Notes: generated by a model not told the origin, from the letters alone. A stretch of DNA of 64,000 nt from Labrenzia sp. OB1 (GCF_001624695.1 NZ_JSEP01000005.1:41001-105000); one strand, 5' to 3'; counted from the stretch's first letter, positions 1-9,444 are shown. A program made the numbers and translations.

Positions 1-60
1 GATGTCCCAGGCAAAGTTCTGCACGAGGTCTGGGTAGCTCCGGCTGTCAGGCGGCAGCAT
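1..60 (-). CDS. Acyl-CoA synthetase-like protein, N-terminal fragment (runs off the window)
   Basis: Only the first 20 codons are in the window, starting at the ATG whose complement is 58-60. The peptide begins MLPPDSRSYPDLVQNFAWDI, and the spacing of Tyr, Asn-Phe and Trp-Asp-Ile resembles the extreme N-terminus of AMP-dependent acetyl/acyl-CoA synthetases. The start overlaps the 3' end of the biotin carboxylase subunit gene by 14 bp in another frame, which implies translational coupling within one operon. An acyl-CoA ligase fits a branched-chain or isoprenoid acid degradation operon. The assignment rests on 20 residues, so the family is an inference; the gene itself is likely. Confidence 0.5.
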   Translation of the reverse strand, partial: MLPPDSRSYPDLVQNFAWDI

Positions 61-2044
61 TGCCGTCCTCCTCCGCGAGGGCCAGAAGGATGGTGCCGTC
101 GGTGACCTGTTCGCCTTCAGACACCTGAACTTCGCCGATCACCCCGTCCCGGGGGGCCTTCAGCGTGTGCTCCATCTTCATGGCCTCCAGGATCAACAGG
201 GGCTGGTCCTTTGTGACCGCGTCGCCTGTCCTTGCCGTGAGCACCTTGACGAGACCGGGCATCGGCGCGATGAGCTGGTCACCGGCGGCGGCTGCGTCTT
301 CATCGGCGTTGAGCGTGTCCGGCAGCCCGATGATGAAGGCATTTCCATTCAGGAAGACAGTCAGTCCCCTTTCACCCTCGACGACGACCGTGCTGGCCCG
401 GTGCCCCTGGCATTCATAGAGGCAGACGCCGTTCTCGGCACTGACAAGAACATATTCCCGGATACCGATTTCAAGCTGAACCGCGAACCGCCGTGGTGCG
501 AGCGCATGGACTTCCACATCCCGCCGTTCGCCGGCGATTTCCAGCAGCGCGAATTGTCGCGAGGCGCTCCAGATCCGCCATCCGGCCAGGGCGTCGAAAG
601 GGTCTGTCCCCGTCACCGGTTTGGTGAGGCCGAGAGCTGTGAGCGCCGCCATTGCAATGGCGTCCTCGGGGAGGTCCGGCTCGGCTATCAGATCGGCCAG
701 ATTACGGTCGATCAGGCCGGTATCGACGTCACCTGCGGCGAAACCTTCATGGCGGCAGAGAGCGGCAAGAAAAGCCGCGTTGGTGACGCAGCCGGCAACT
801 TCCGTTTTTTCAAGGCTGGCAAGCAGCTTGCCAAGCGCGGCATCCCGGGTTGGGCCGTGCACGATTACCTTGGCGATCATCGGGTCGTAGAAGGGCGTGA
901 TCTCGTCACCGGCCCGCACGCCGCTGTCGACCCTGGCGGTGTCCTCTGGAAGCACAAGATGTTCCAGCGTGCCGATCGCGGGCAAGAAGCCTTTCGGTGC
1001 GTCCTCGGCATACAGGCGGGCCTCGAAGGCCCAGCCGTCAAAGGACAGATCTTTCTGGGTCTTCGGCAGAGCCTCGCCGGAGGCAACGCGGAGCTGCCAT
1101 TCGACCAGATCCTCTCCGGTGATCATCTCGGTAACGGGGTGTTCCACCTGCAGGCGGGTGTTCATTTCCATGAAATAGAAGCGGTCGGCCCTCAGACCCT
1201 CGGAGACATCGGCGATGAACTCGATGGTGCCGGCGCCGCAATAGTTGATGGTCCTGGCCGCTTTTACCGCCGCCTCTCCCATGGCGTTTCGCATATCTTC
1301 CGGCATGCCGGGGGCCGGCGCTTCCTCGATCACTTTCTGGTGGCGGCGCTGCAGCGAGCAGTCGCGCTCGAACAGATGCGCCGCATTGCCGTGGCTGTCG
1401 CCAAAGACCTGGATTTCGATATGGCGCGGCGTGGTGAGATATTTCTCGATGAGCACGCGGCCGTCGCCGAAGCTCGCCTCGCCCTCGCGTTTCGCGCCCC
1501 TGAGGGCTTCGGCGAAATCCTGCGGGTCATCGACACGGCGCATGCCCTTGCCGCCGCCACCGGCGCGCGCCTTGATCAGCACCGGATAGCCGATCCGGCC
1601 CGCCTGGAGTTTGAGAAAGTCCGCGTCCTGATTGTCACCGTGATAGCCGGGCACCACCGGAACCCCGGCTTTCTGCATCAGGGCCTTGGCGGCATCCTTC
1701 AAGCCCATCGCGCGGATGGAAAAGGCGCTGGGGCCGATGAAGGAGATGCCGGCCTCTTCCAGCGCATCGACGAAATCCGGGTTTTCCGACAGGAAGCCAT
1801 AGCCCGGGTGAACGGCCTGCGCACCGCTGCGCAGGCAGGCGTTAATGATCCTGTCGCTTTTCAGGTAGCTTTCAGCTGCTGGTGCGGGGCCGATGCGATA
1901 GGCCTCGTCGGCCATGGCGACATGCTTTGCTCCGGCGTCGGCGTCGGAATAGACGGCCACCGTACCGATGCCGAGCTTTTTCGCGGTCGCCATGACCCGG
2001 CAGGCGATTTCGCCGCGATTTGCAATGAGGATCTTGTTGAACAT
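47..2044 (-). CDS. mccA: Methylcrotonyl-CoA carboxylase-type alpha subunit (biotin carboxylase + BCCP)
   Basis: A 665-residue cytoplasmic subunit that carboxylates biotin with ATP and bicarbonate. It starts MFNKILIANRGEIA, the classical biotin carboxylase N-terminus. The ATP-grasp glycine-rich loop GGGGKGMR lies near residue 162, and the C-terminus carries a biotinyl domain with EAMKMEH, biotin on Lys623. Length and domain order match alpha subunits of methylcrotonyl-, propionyl- and geranyl-CoA carboxylases. The partner transferase gene upstream (2964-4571) is of the methylcrotonyl type, so leucine/isovalerate degradation is the best reading; geranyl-CoA carboxylase cannot be excluded by eye. 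It is the fourth gene of a minus-strand operon, 76 bp after the hydrolase gene. Confidence 0.85.
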   Translation of the reverse strand: MFNKILIANRGEIACRVMATAKKLGIGTVAVYSDADAGAKHVAMADEAYRIGPAPAAESYLKSDRIINACLRSGAQAVHPGYGFLSENPDFVDALEEAGISFIGPSAFSIRAMGLKDAAKALMQKAGVPVVPGYHGDNQDADFLKLQAGRIGYPVLIKARAGGGGKGMRRVDDPQDFAEALRGAKREGEASFGDGRVLIEKYLTTPRHIEIQVFGDSHGNAAHLFERDCSLQRRHQKVIEEAPAPGMPEDMRNAMGEAAVKAARTINYCGAGTIEFIADVSEGLRADRFYFMEMNTRLQVEHPVTEMITGEDLVEWQLRVASGEALPKTQKDLSFDGWAFEARLYAEDAPKGFLPAIGTLEHLVLPEDTARVDSGVRAGDEITPFYDPMIAKVIVHGPTRDAALGKLLASLEKTEVAGCVTNAAFLAALCRHEGFAAGDVDTGLIDRNLADLIAEPDLPEDAIAMAALTALGLTKPVTGTDPFDALAGWRIWSASRQFALLEIAGERRDVEVHALAPRRFAVQLEIGIREYVLVSAENGVCLYECQGHRASTVVVEGERGLTVFLNGNAFIIGLPDTLNADEDAAAAGDQLIAPMPGLVKVLTARTGDAVTKDQPLLILEAMKMEHTLKAPRDGVIGEVQVSEGEQVTDGTILLALAEEDGNAAA

Positions 2045-2120
2045 CAGTTGTTCGCCCTCCCGAGCGCATCGGCTTTGAAACTGGTGACGTCACCGCAACG
2101 GGTTCTTGTCAGGATCATCC

Positions 2121-2957
2121 TCACATTCCCTTCCTGCCGGCCGTCTTCAAGAAGGCCTGAACATGGAAGGCGATCGCTTCGGGCGCATCTTCCTGCATGA
2201 GGTGGCCTGCGCCGGGAACCGGAATGAATGCGGCTCCGGGGATCATGGCGTGCAATTCTCGGCCACGCTCGATCGGGATCCATTCATCGTCTTCTCCCCA
2301 AAGGATCTGCACCGGGCAGCGGATCTCGGAATAGAGATCCTGAATCTCGTCGGTATAGTGCTGGTCCATTTGCGCGATCTGCCGGTAGAATGCGGCCTGT
2401 TTCTCAACGCCGATCCATTGCTCCTCATAAGGGGTGAGTGTCTCCCGGCTCGCCTTGCGCTTCATGGCCGACTGGAGATAGGCGGGAAGGATGGCCTCGT
2501 GCATGTAATCTGGCATTCCGGCAAAGGCGGCTTCGTGATGTTTCACATGCTGCACCAACGGCGAGCCCCAGGGCCTGACAGCCACCGGATCGATCAGTGT
2601 CAGGCTGTTGTAGTCAACGTGGTCGATCAAATGGGTGCGCAGCGCCGTCGCCCCTCCAAAATCGTGAGCGACGATGTCCGGTTTCGCCAGGTTCCAGTGG
2701 TCGGCCAGGGCGGCGAACAGCCGATTCTGAACGCCGAGGGAGACGTCGTCAACCGGCCTGTCCGAGTTGCCGTAACCGAGCATGTCGAAAAAGTAGACCT
2801 GGCGTTCGGTAGCCAGCAAGGGCGCCAGCCGCGCCCACTCGTAAGACCAGAAGGGTGTGCCGTGCATGAGCACAACGGGCGCTCCCTCGCCGAGGCTGCC
2901 CCAGCGGATCGTGTGACCCTGGAAATCGAACGTTTCGGGTGTTTGCCAGTTTGTCAT
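2121..2957 (-). CDS. Alpha/beta hydrolase with Asp nucleophile (haloalkane dehalogenase/epoxide hydrolase-like)
   Basis: A 278-residue alpha/beta-hydrolase. The oxyanion motif HGTPFWSYEW is at residues 32-41. The nucleophile elbow reads AHDFGG, putting Asp99 where esterases have Ser; an Asp nucleophile is typical of haloalkane dehalogenases, fluoroacetate dehalogenases and epoxide hydrolases. A C-terminal GAGHLMQEDAPE supplies the probable catalytic His. No signal peptide. It begins 6 bp after the carboxyltransferase gene and precedes mccA, so it is probably cotranscribed with acyl-CoA catabolism. The natural substrate is unknown, and a dehalogenase label would be guesswork. Confidence 0.75.
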   Translation of the reverse strand: MTNWQTPETFDFQGHTIRWGSLGEGAPVVLMHGTPFWSYEWARLAPLLATERQVYFFDMLGYGNSDRPVDDVSLGVQNRLFAALADHWNLAKPDIVAHDFGGATALRTHLIDHVDYNSLTLIDPVAVRPWGSPLVQHVKHHEAAFAGMPDYMHEAILPAYLQSAMKRKASRETLTPYEEQWIGVEKQAAFYRQIAQMDQHYTDEIQDLYSEIRCPVQILWGEDDEWIPIERGRELHAMIPGAAFIPVPGAGHLMQEDAPEAIAFHVQAFLKTAGRKGM

Positions 2958-2963
2958 CCGTTC

Positions 2964-4571
2964 TTACATCCTGAACAGGCCGAAGCGCGTCTCTTCTACG
3001 GGCGCGTTCAGCGCCGCTGACAGGGACAGGCCGAGGATGTCGCGGGTCTTGCGCGGATCGACGATGCCGTCGTCCCACAGGCGGGCGGTTGCGTAGAGCG
3101 GGTGGCCCTGTTCCTCGAACTGGTCGATGATCGGCTGTTTGAACGCCTGTTCCTCTTCCGCCGCCCAGGTGCCACCCTTGCGCTCGATGCCGTCACGGCG
3201 GACGGTGGCCAGAACGCCGGCCGCCTGTTCGCCGCCCATAACGGAAATGCGCGAGTTCGGCCAGGTCCACAGGAAGCGCGGGCCGTAGGCGCGGCCGCAC
3301 ATGCCGTAGTTTCCGGCTCCGAAGGAACCGCCGACCAACATGGTGATCTTTGGTACGGAGGTGGTGGCGACGGCGGTGACCAGCTTTGCGCCATCCTTGG
3401 CGATGCCGCCGCTTTCATATTTCTGCCCGACCATGAAGCCGGTGATGTTCTGCAGGAAAATCAGCGGCACCTTGCGCTGCGAGCAAAGCTCGACGAAATG
3501 TGCACCCTTGACCGCGCTTTCGGAAAAGAGCACGCCGTTGTTGGCAATGATGCCGGCCGGCATGCCGTGAATATGGGCAAAGCCGCAAACCAGGGTCGTA
3601 CCGTAGCGCGCCTTGAATTCGTCGAAGCGGGATCCGTCGACGACGCGGGCGATCACCTCGCGGATGTCGTAGGGCGTCTTGAGGTCCGCGGGAACGACAC
3701 CAAGGATTTCGTCAGGGTCGTAAAGCGGGTCTTCCGGTGTCTCAAGGGCAATCGACGTGGATTTCACCCGGTTGAGGTTGGCGATGGACCTGCGGGCAAG
3801 CGCGAGGGCGTGGGCATCGTCGCGGGCGAGATGATCGGCAACGCCGGAAAGCCGTGTGTGCACATCGCCGCCGCCGAGGTCTTCCGCCGTGACTTCCTCA
3901 CCTGTGGCGGCCTTGACGAGAGGAGGTCCGGCGAGAAAGATCGTGCCCTGGTTCCTGACGATGATGGTCTCGTCGGACATGGCCGGAACATAGGCGCCGC
4001 CCGCCGTGCATGATCCCATCACAACCGCGATCTGGGCAATGCCTTTCGCCGACATGTTGGCCTGGTTGAAGAAGATCCGTCCGAAGTGATCGCGGTCAGG
4101 AAAGACCTCGTCCTGATTGGGCAGGTTGGCGCCGCCGCTGTCGACCAGATAGATGCAGGGCAGATTGTTTTCCGCCGCGATTTCCTGGGCGCGCAGGTGC
4201 TTCTTGACCGACATGGGATAGTAGGTGCCACCTTTTACGGTGGCGTCGTTGGCGAGGATCATCACTTCCTGCCCTTCCACCCGGCCTATGCCGGCGATCA
4301 AGCCGGCCGAAGGTGCCGCACCGTCATACATTTCATGGGCTGCCAGCATGCCGACTTCCAGGAACGGTGAGCCGGGATCGAGCAGGCGCGAGACGCGCTC
4401 GCGCGGCAGGATCTTGCCACGTGAGACATGGCGCTGGCGGGAGGTCTCGCCGCCGCCGTCGAGTGCGGTCCGTGCGGCGGATCTCACCGTTTCCATGGCC
4501 ACCTCATGCGCGGCCCTGTTGGCCGCAAACTGGTCGCTTCTCGGCGACAGACTCGATTTCAGGATGCTCAT
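2964..4571 (-). CDS. mccB: Methylcrotonyl-CoA carboxylase-type beta subunit (carboxyltransferase)
   Basis: A 535-residue acyl-CoA carboxyltransferase that moves the carboxyl group from biotin to the acyl-CoA. The N-terminal half (about 95-260) carries [17 protein letters not shown] and [17 protein letters not shown]; the C-terminal half (about 300-520) carries [28 protein letters not shown] and [13 protein letters not shown], all typical of MCC beta. Its ATG overlaps the stop of the upstream tetR gene by 4 bp (ATGA), showing translational coupling. With mccA it should form the dodecameric enzyme of leucine degradation. Isovaleryl-CoA dehydrogenase and the hydratase are not in view and may lie beyond the window. 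Confidence 0.87.
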   Translation of the reverse strand: MSILKSSLSPRSDQFAANRAAHEVAMETVRSAARTALDGGGETSRQRHVSRGKILPRERVSRLLDPGSPFLEVGMLAAHEMYDGAAPSAGLIAGIGRVEGQEVMILANDATVKGGTYYPMSVKKHLRAQEIAAENNLPCIYLVDSGGANLPNQDEVFPDRDHFGRIFFNQANMSAKGIAQIAVVMGSCTAGGAYVPAMSDETIIVRNQGTIFLAGPPLVKAATGEEVTAEDLGGGDVHTRLSGVADHLARDDAHALALARRSIANLNRVKSTSIALETPEDPLYDPDEILGVVPADLKTPYDIREVIARVVDGSRFDEFKARYGTTLVCGFAHIHGMPAGIIANNGVLFSESAVKGAHFVELCSQRKVPLIFLQNITGFMVGQKYESGGIAKDGAKLVTAVATTSVPKITMLVGGSFGAGNYGMCGRAYGPRFLWTWPNSRISVMGGEQAAGVLATVRRDGIERKGGTWAAEEEQAFKQPIIDQFEEQGHPLYATARLWDDGIVDPRKTRDILGLSLSAALNAPVEETRFGLFRM

Positions 4572-5254
4572 GCCATCCGGTCTCCATGTGGGGTTTCCGG
4601 TGCGACGGCCTTGCGCACCAGATCAAGATAAAGCTCTTCAATGTCCCGTTCCGTCAGGCGGCCGCCTGCTCGATACCAGGCCGGAATGCCGGTCAGCATG
4701 GCGATGATCGCACGGGTCGTGACTTTCGGATCCTCTACCGCGTAGAGGCCGGCGGCTCTGCCGTTTTCCAGAATGTCTGTAAGGAGGGCTTCGTAGCGGC
4801 GGCGCTCGGTCTCGATGATGCGGAAATTTCCCGGCTCAAGATTGCGCAGTTCCATGTAGGAGATGAACACCTCATCCGCCTTCTCCAGGTGATAGCGGAT
4901 GTGAAAACGTACGAAGCGCTCAAGTCGATCCATTTCCCGGGGAAGGTCGGAAGTTTCCCAGGCCGCCAGCAGGTCGGCCATATGGGACAGCATCAGGTCT
5001 TTCAGGATGTCCTGCTTGGTCGGGAAATGGTTGTAGAGTGCGCCGGGCCGGACACCGACGTCGGCAGCGATTTCGCGCATGGAAGCAGCTGCGTAGCCGG
5101 ACGCGGCGAAACGCTTCAGGGCGGCTTTGCGGACGCGTTCCGCGGTTTCCTGACCCTTGGCGCGCGTCTGGGACCCTGCGCGGGATCCGGATTGCGAGCC
5201 GGTCTGAATCGTGGCCGTGGCCCGACCGTCTGATTTTGCGGCTCCGGTTGCCAT
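4568..5254 (-). CDS. TetR/AcrR-family transcriptional regulator of the acyl-CoA operon
   Basis: A 228-residue repressor-type protein. After a low-complexity Gly/Ser/Thr-rich N-terminus (1-35) comes the TetR helix-turn-helix: [19 protein letters not shown] and [18 protein letters not shown]. The C-terminal ligand domain is helical. I placed the start at the ATG complementary to 5252-5254, with AGGAGGACAGG just upstream. A longer open frame upstream would cross the palindrome at 5278-5297 and the ppk2 gene, so it was not used. The gene overlaps mccB by 4 bp and heads the operon, so it probably represses this operon and senses an acyl-CoA. The ligand is inference. Confidence 0.85.
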   Translation of the reverse strand: MATGAAKSDGRATATIQTGSQSGSRAGSQTRAKGQETAERVRKAALKRFAASGYAAASMREIAADVGVRPGALYNHFPTKQDILKDLMLSHMADLLAAWETSDLPREMDRLERFVRFHIRYHLEKADEVFISYMELRNLEPGNFRIIETERRRYEALLTDILENGRAAGLYAVEDPKVTTRAIIAMLTGIPAWYRAGGRLTERDIEELYLDLVRKAVAPETPHGDRMA

Positions 5255-5277
5255 CCTGTCCTCCTCATCAGAAAAGT

Positions 5278-5297
5278 AAATGAACGTTCGTTCATTT
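5278..5297. promoter_or_regulatory. TetR-type operator palindrome
   Basis: Two perfect 9-bp arms, AAATGAACG and CGTTCATTT, separated by TT, lie 23 bp upstream of the tetR start. TGAACG-N2-CGTTCA is a typical half-site arrangement for TetR/AcrR regulators of acyl-CoA metabolism. The position suggests autorepression of the whole operon. Confidence 0.7.
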
Positions 5298-5434
5298 GCA
5301 AGAAGGGTTCGATGCAAATTTGTCCCGGTGCGATATAATGGCCGGCGAACTTTGGCGATTGTCAAAAAACTTTCATGGATAAGCTGTTCACAGTCGGTGG
5401 GACCAAGCCTCCTGTTTTTCAAAAGGAATGATTG

Positions 5435-6343
5435 ATGAGCGAAGATAGCGCGAAGACCTGGGTCGAAGCCGAATGGGCAGACAGCCTCGATGAAGAACTG
5501 GAAATGGAAATCGATGACAATCTGATCGCCAAGGATCTGTCCTTCATTTCCGACAAGAGGCACAAGTCACCGCTCGACCGGAACACCTATTTTCACGAGC
5601 TGCTGCGCCTGCAGTCCGAACTGGTCAAGCTGCAGGACTGGGTACAGCACACGGGGGAAAAGATCGTCGTCATCTTCGAAGGCCGGGACGCGGCCGGAAA
5701 GGGCGGCGTGATCAAGCGCATCACCCAGCGTCTCAATCCGCGCGTCGCCCGTGTCGTCGCCTTGCCGGCCCCGACGGAGCGCGAGAAAAGCCAGTGGTAC
5801 TTCCAGCGCTACGTGCCGCATCTGCCGGCGGCGGGTGAGATCGTGCTGTTCGACCGCTCCTGGTACAACCGCTCCGGCGTGGAGCGGGTCATGGGGTTTG
5901 CTTCCGAGGACCAGGTCGAGCAGTTCTTCAACGATGTGCCGGAGTTCGAGCGCATGCTGGTGCGCTCCGGTGTCAAGCTGGTCAAATACTGGTTTTCCAT
6001 CACGGATGAAGAGCAGCAACTGCGCTTCCTGATGCGCATCCACGATCCGTTGAAACAGTGGAAACTGTCGCCGATGGATCTGGAGTCCCGCGTACGCTGG
6101 GAGGACTACACCAAGGCCAAGGAAGAGACCTTCGAACGGACGAATATTCCCGAAGCGCCGTGGTTCATCGTAGAGGGGAACGACAAGAAACAGGCGCGCC
6201 TCAACTGCATCAGCCATCTTCTGTCCATGCTGCCTTATGACGAAGTGCCTCACGAGGCGATTACCCTGCCGGAACGCCGCTTCAATCCGGACTACGAGCG
6301 CAAGGTCCTGCCGGAGCATCTCTACGTCCCGCAGAAATTCTGA
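5435..6343 (+). CDS. ppk2: Polyphosphate kinase 2
   Basis: A 302-residue PPK2-family enzyme, which uses polyphosphate to phosphorylate nucleoside diphosphates (or makes polyphosphate in reverse). The single kinase domain has a Walker A loop FEGRDAAGKGG at about 88-98, a lid region LPAPTEREKSQWYFQRY and a Walker B-type FDRSWYNRSGVERVMGF. The length and the DRSWYNR motif suit class I PPK2. The start is the ATG at 5435, preceded by AAGGA at 7 nt; an adjacent TTG at 5432 is less likely. It is transcribed away from tetR and is followed by a hairpin terminator, so it is probably monocistronic. Confidence 0.92.
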   Translation: MSEDSAKTWVEAEWADSLDEELEMEIDDNLIAKDLSFISDKRHKSPLDRNTYFHELLRLQSELVKLQDWVQHTGEKIVVIFEGRDAAGKGGVIKRITQRLNPRVARVVALPAPTEREKSQWYFQRYVPHLPAAGEIVLFDRSWYNRSGVERVMGFASEDQVEQFFNDVPEFERMLVRSGVKLVKYWFSITDEEQQLRFLMRIHDPLKQWKLSPMDLESRVRWEDYTKAKEETFERTNIPEAPWFIVEGNDKKQARLNCISHLLSMLPYDEVPHEAITLPERRFNPDYERKVLPEHLYVPQKF

Positions 6344-6450
6344 AGCGGTCGGCAAGTAATTCCGATACGCCCCGATAGCGAGTGAGCGCGGATCTTGGTT
6401 TCCTCATGCGGGGGAAGGGGATCCGACCTGTGTCCGTTCTGACTGTCCCT

Positions 6451-6475
6451 CCCGCCCTTGCGGGCGGGCTTTCTT
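6451..6475 (+). terminator. Rho-independent terminator after ppk2
   Basis: Stem CCCGCCC (6451-6457) and GGGCGGG (6462-6468) with a TTGC loop, followed by CTTTCTT. It lies about 105 bp after the ppk2 stop and before the next gene. Confidence 0.6.
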
Positions 6476-6525
6476 ATGTGCCATTTGAGGGGCGTGCCTC
6501 AAAAAGAATGTGGGAGGAAGTCACA

Positions 6526-7533
6526 ATGGACAGCACGAAAATCAGGTGGGGGATCGTTTCGACGGCCAATATCGGGCTTGAGAAGGTCATTCCGGGAATT
6601 CAGCGCTCGCAGACAGGAACCGCTTGTGCCATTGCCTCCAGGAGCCTTGCGAAGGCGCAAAGCGCGGCGAGCGATCTCGGCATTGAAAAGGCCTACGGTT
6701 CCTACGAGGACTTGCTGGCCGACCCGGAAATCGACGCCATCTACAACCCGCTCCCAAACCACTTGCACGTGCCGGTGACGGTGCAGGCGGTGAAGGCGGG
6801 CAAGCACGTCCTGTGCGAAAAGCCGATTGCCCTGACCTCGCAAGAGGCCGCGCAGCTTCTCGATCTGCCGAAAGACAAGCTGGTGGCAGAGAATTTCATG
6901 GTGCGCGCGCACCCGCAATGGATCCGGGCCCGTGAGATCGTCCGTTCCGGAGAGCTGGGCGAATTGAAAGCGATCCAGGCCTTTTTCAGCTATTTCAACG
7001 ACGATCCGCACAATATCCGCAACATGGCCGATATCGGCGGTGGGGCTCTTTATGACATCGGCTGTTACACCATGCTGGCCGGCCGGTATTTCTTCGATGG
7101 AGAACCTGAGCGCGTCGTATCGCTGATTGAGCGGGACCCGGAGTTCGGCACCGACCGGATGACCAGCGCGTTGCTGGATTTCGGGCAGGGCCGTCATCTG
7201 AATTTCGTCGTCTCGACCCAACTCACGCCCTATCAGCGCTTCCAGCTTGTCGGCACCAAGAAACGCCTTGAGATCGTCATCCCCGTCAATGCTCCGCAAG
7301 GTGAAGCCGTCACCATCCGCCTGGACGACGGGTCGGAACTGGGAGACGGCGCGATGCGCTCCGAGACAATCGCGTCCTGTGACCAGTATGGCGAGCTTGC
7401 CGATGTTTTCGGCCGGGCGATAAAGGGTGAAACCCCGTTGCCCCATGGCGCGGCAGACGCCGTTCAGAACATGAAAATCCTGGACGCATTGTTTTCATCG
7501 GCGGACAAGGGTGGCTGGGTAACGGTTGGCTGA
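6526..7533 (+). CDS. Gfo/Idh/MocA-family NAD(P)-dependent oxidoreductase
   Basis: A 335-residue sugar or polyol dehydrogenase-like protein. The N-terminal Rossmann fold starts IRWGIVSTANIG. The conserved block YNPLPNHLHVPVTVQAVKAG leads to HVLCEKPIAL, the EKP motif of the family whose Lys takes part in catalysis. The C-terminal alpha/beta domain includes DIGGGALYDIGCY, another family signature. The chosen ATG at 6526 has GGGAGGAAG 5 nt upstream; longer in-frame starts would read through the terminator region. The substrate cannot be told from sequence; a xylose or glucose-fructose type dehydrogenase is possible. It appears to stand alone. Confidence 0.85.
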   Translation: MDSTKIRWGIVSTANIGLEKVIPGIQRSQTGTACAIASRSLAKAQSAASDLGIEKAYGSYEDLLADPEIDAIYNPLPNHLHVPVTVQAVKAGKHVLCEKPIALTSQEAAQLLDLPKDKLVAENFMVRAHPQWIRAREIVRSGELGELKAIQAFFSYFNDDPHNIRNMADIGGGALYDIGCYTMLAGRYFFDGEPERVVSLIERDPEFGTDRMTSALLDFGQGRHLNFVVSTQLTPYQRFQLVGTKKRLEIVIPVNAPQGEAVTIRLDDGSELGDGAMRSETIASCDQYGELADVFGRAIKGETPLPHGAADAVQNMKILDALFSSADKGGWVTVG

Positions 7534-7556
7534 TTGTACGGGCAACTGATTGTATC

Positions 7557-7580
7557 GGCAGGGCGCTCACGTGCCCTGCC
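7557..7580 (+). terminator. Hairpin after the oxidoreductase gene, no clear T-tract
   Basis: Perfect 8-bp arms GGCAGGGC (7557-7564) and GCCCTGCC (7573-7580) around an 8-nt loop, 23 bp past the stop codon. There is no U-run after it, so it could be a 3'-end stability structure or a weak terminator. Confidence 0.4.
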
Positions 7581-7639
7581 TGCCGGGGAGAATGTGAATT
7601 CGTATTGACTGCACTGTCATATGGCATTCTCGCAGGTCG

Positions 7640-7875
7640 CGAGGTGATCCGCGTTTGGTTTAAAGTATATTTTCAAATATATTGTAATTATTGACACTAT
7701 TAATAGATAAATCAACGTAAATTAATGATTGCTTATTGTAAGAATTGCTTATTTTTCGTAAAATATGAAGTTATTGAAGTGTAATTTGGCCTGGGATTTA
7801 CTTTTTATTATTTCTGTCGTTCCACGTTAACGTCGATCACATCGGGTCAGCGAACGGGAGCCTGCAGAAAAGACG
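7640..7875 (+). promoter_or_regulatory. AT-rich leader of the histidine kinase gene with direct repeats
   Basis: No gene is seen here. From about 7655 to 7820 the base composition falls far below the GC-rich surroundings. Two copies of ATTGCTTATT lie at 7728-7737 and 7744-7753, 16 bp apart, and TTGACA is at 7691-7696, with no convincing -10 at standard distance. The region probably holds the kinase promoter and sites for a DNA-binding or nucleoid protein; the specific regulator is unknown. Confidence 0.4.
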
Positions 7876-9444
7876 ATGCATTTCATTCGCAGAGATTTTG
7901 ATCCGGAGGAGCTGCTCGAATGCCTGGTCTCAACAGCTCATCACGGTATTTCCTTCATTGATCGCGATCTCAATCTCGTGATGATAAACGAGACTGCGTT
8001 GAAGCTGCTTGAATTGCCCGCGGACATTCTGGACGATGACCCGAGGCTTGAAAACGTGTTCCGCTACAATGCCGAACGCGGCGACTACGGGCCGGGAGAT
8101 CCCGACGTTCTCGTCAAGGAGCGCCTGGACCTCGCCCGATTGTTTCAGCCGCATGACTTCGTCCGCACCCGGCCGGACGGCAGGATCCTGCGTATTCAGG
8201 GCACTCCTGTCCAGAGCGGCGGCATCATCACGACCTATACCGATGTCACGGCCGAACACGAGCAGGAAAAGGCCCTGAGAGAAGCGCGGGACCGACTGGA
8301 AGACACGCTGGATGAGCGGTCCCGTGAACTGGGCGCCAATCGCGACCTGCTTCTCAGTTCGATAAACGCCATCAAGGACGGCTTCGCCGTGACCGATGCG
8401 GAAGGCAGGGTGGTTCTTGCCAACAACAAGATGTTTGAAATCTATCCGCAGTTGCCGGCGTTTCTGGCGCGCAAAGCCCATGTCAGCGAAGTGATTAATT
8501 CCATTTTCCCCGACGAGCCGGTGAGGAATCTCGACGAGTTTTCCGGCAGCCGGAGCATGTGGTCGGAACGGCAGTTTCCCGATGGACGCTGGTACAGGAT
8601 AACGCGGACCAGAACGGATGACGGCGGAATGTTGGCTGTCTATTCCGATATCTCCTCCTACAAGGAACAGCATGCCGTCCTGCAGAGCCATACGGACGAA
8701 CTGGTCCGGCATCTGAGAAAAGAAAAAGAACTGAACGAGATGCAACGCGAGTTCGTCTCGATGGCCTCCCACGAATTCAGAACGCCGCTGGCGATCATCG
8801 ACAGCAATGCCCAGCGGATATTGCGAAAACCGGACAGCTTGAAGCCTGAAGCGCTCGTTCAGCGGCTCGGGAACATCCGGGATTCGGTTGAGCGAATGCA
8901 GTATCTCATCGAGCGTTTTTTGAATTTCTCCCAGTCCGAGTCCGTCGGGATGGAGATTCACCGGGATTCCATTTCGTTGCGCCATCTGACCCTTGCCGTG
9001 TGCGAGCGTCAGAAAGGCATCGCAAGGGACTACAATTTCGTGATCGATGTGGACAATCTTCCGGACTTCATGGATCTGGACAGAAAACTGATCGAGCAGG
9101 GCATTTCGAACCTTTTGTCGAACGCCGTCAAATATTCACCCGAGCAATCGACGATCACCGTGATCGGCTCGGAAATGGACGACAAGGCGGTGATTTCCGT
9201 GCGGGACGAAGGCGTGGGCGTTCCTAAGGAGGAGATTTCCAAGATCTTCAACCGATATTTTCGGGCGTCGACGTCCAGCGGCATTGCCGGCACTGGCATC
9301 GGTCTCAACCTGACAAAAATGATCGTGCAGAAACACGGTGGGAATATCCACGTCGAAAGCGAAGTCGGGAAGGGAACGATCGTCACCGTGTCCCTGCCGG
9401 TGGTGAACCGTCATGCCAAAGTTGCGCAGGCTAAGGCAAGCTAG
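7876..9444 (+). CDS. Cytoplasmic PAS-PAS sensor histidine kinase
   Basis: A 522-residue kinase without membrane helices. Two PAS-type domains (about 10-130 and 165-275) are joined by a coiled-coil linker rich in Glu/Arg. The dimerisation/phosphoacceptor domain has MASHEFRTPLA, with phospho-His299. The ATPase domain has an N box GISNLLSNAVKYSP (about 409-422), a G1 box DEGVGVPKEE, and a G2 box GTGIGLNLTKMIV. It should autophosphorylate in response to a soluble signal. The next gene on the same strand, 273 bp away, encodes a response regulator and is the likely partner. The N-terminal PAS holds no obvious haem or flavin signature by eye. Confidence 0.88.
   Translation: MHFIRRDFDPEELLECLVSTAHHGISFIDRDLNLVMINETALKLLELPADILDDDPRLENVFRYNAERGDYGPGDPDVLVKERLDLARLFQPHDFVRTRPDGRILRIQGTPVQSGGIITTYTDVTAEHEQEKALREARDRLEDTLDERSRELGANRDLLLSSINAIKDGFAVTDAEGRVVLANNKMFEIYPQLPAFLARKAHVSEVINSIFPDEPVRNLDEFSGSRSMWSERQFPDGRWYRITRTRTDDGGMLAVYSDISSYKEQHAVLQSHTDELVRHLRKEKELNEMQREFVSMASHEFRTPLAIIDSNAQRILRKPDSLKPEALVQRLGNIRDSVERMQYLIERFLNFSQSESVGMEIHRDSISLRHLTLAVCERQKGIARDYNFVIDVDNLPDFMDLDRKLIEQGISNLLSNAVKYSPEQSTITVIGSEMDDKAVISVRDEGVGVPKEEISKIFNRYFRASTSSGIAGTGIGLNLTKMIVQKHGGNIHVESEVGKGTIVTVSLPVVNRHAKVAQAKAS

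Noticed and set aside
167..2200. 677-residue open frame antisense to mccA
   Set aside because: The composition is that of a reversed GC-rich gene, and the opposite strand is a clear biotin carboxylase.
5255..5563. N-terminal extension of the TetR regulator
   Set aside because: It would overlap the operator and the ppk2 coding region; the added residues have no TetR character.
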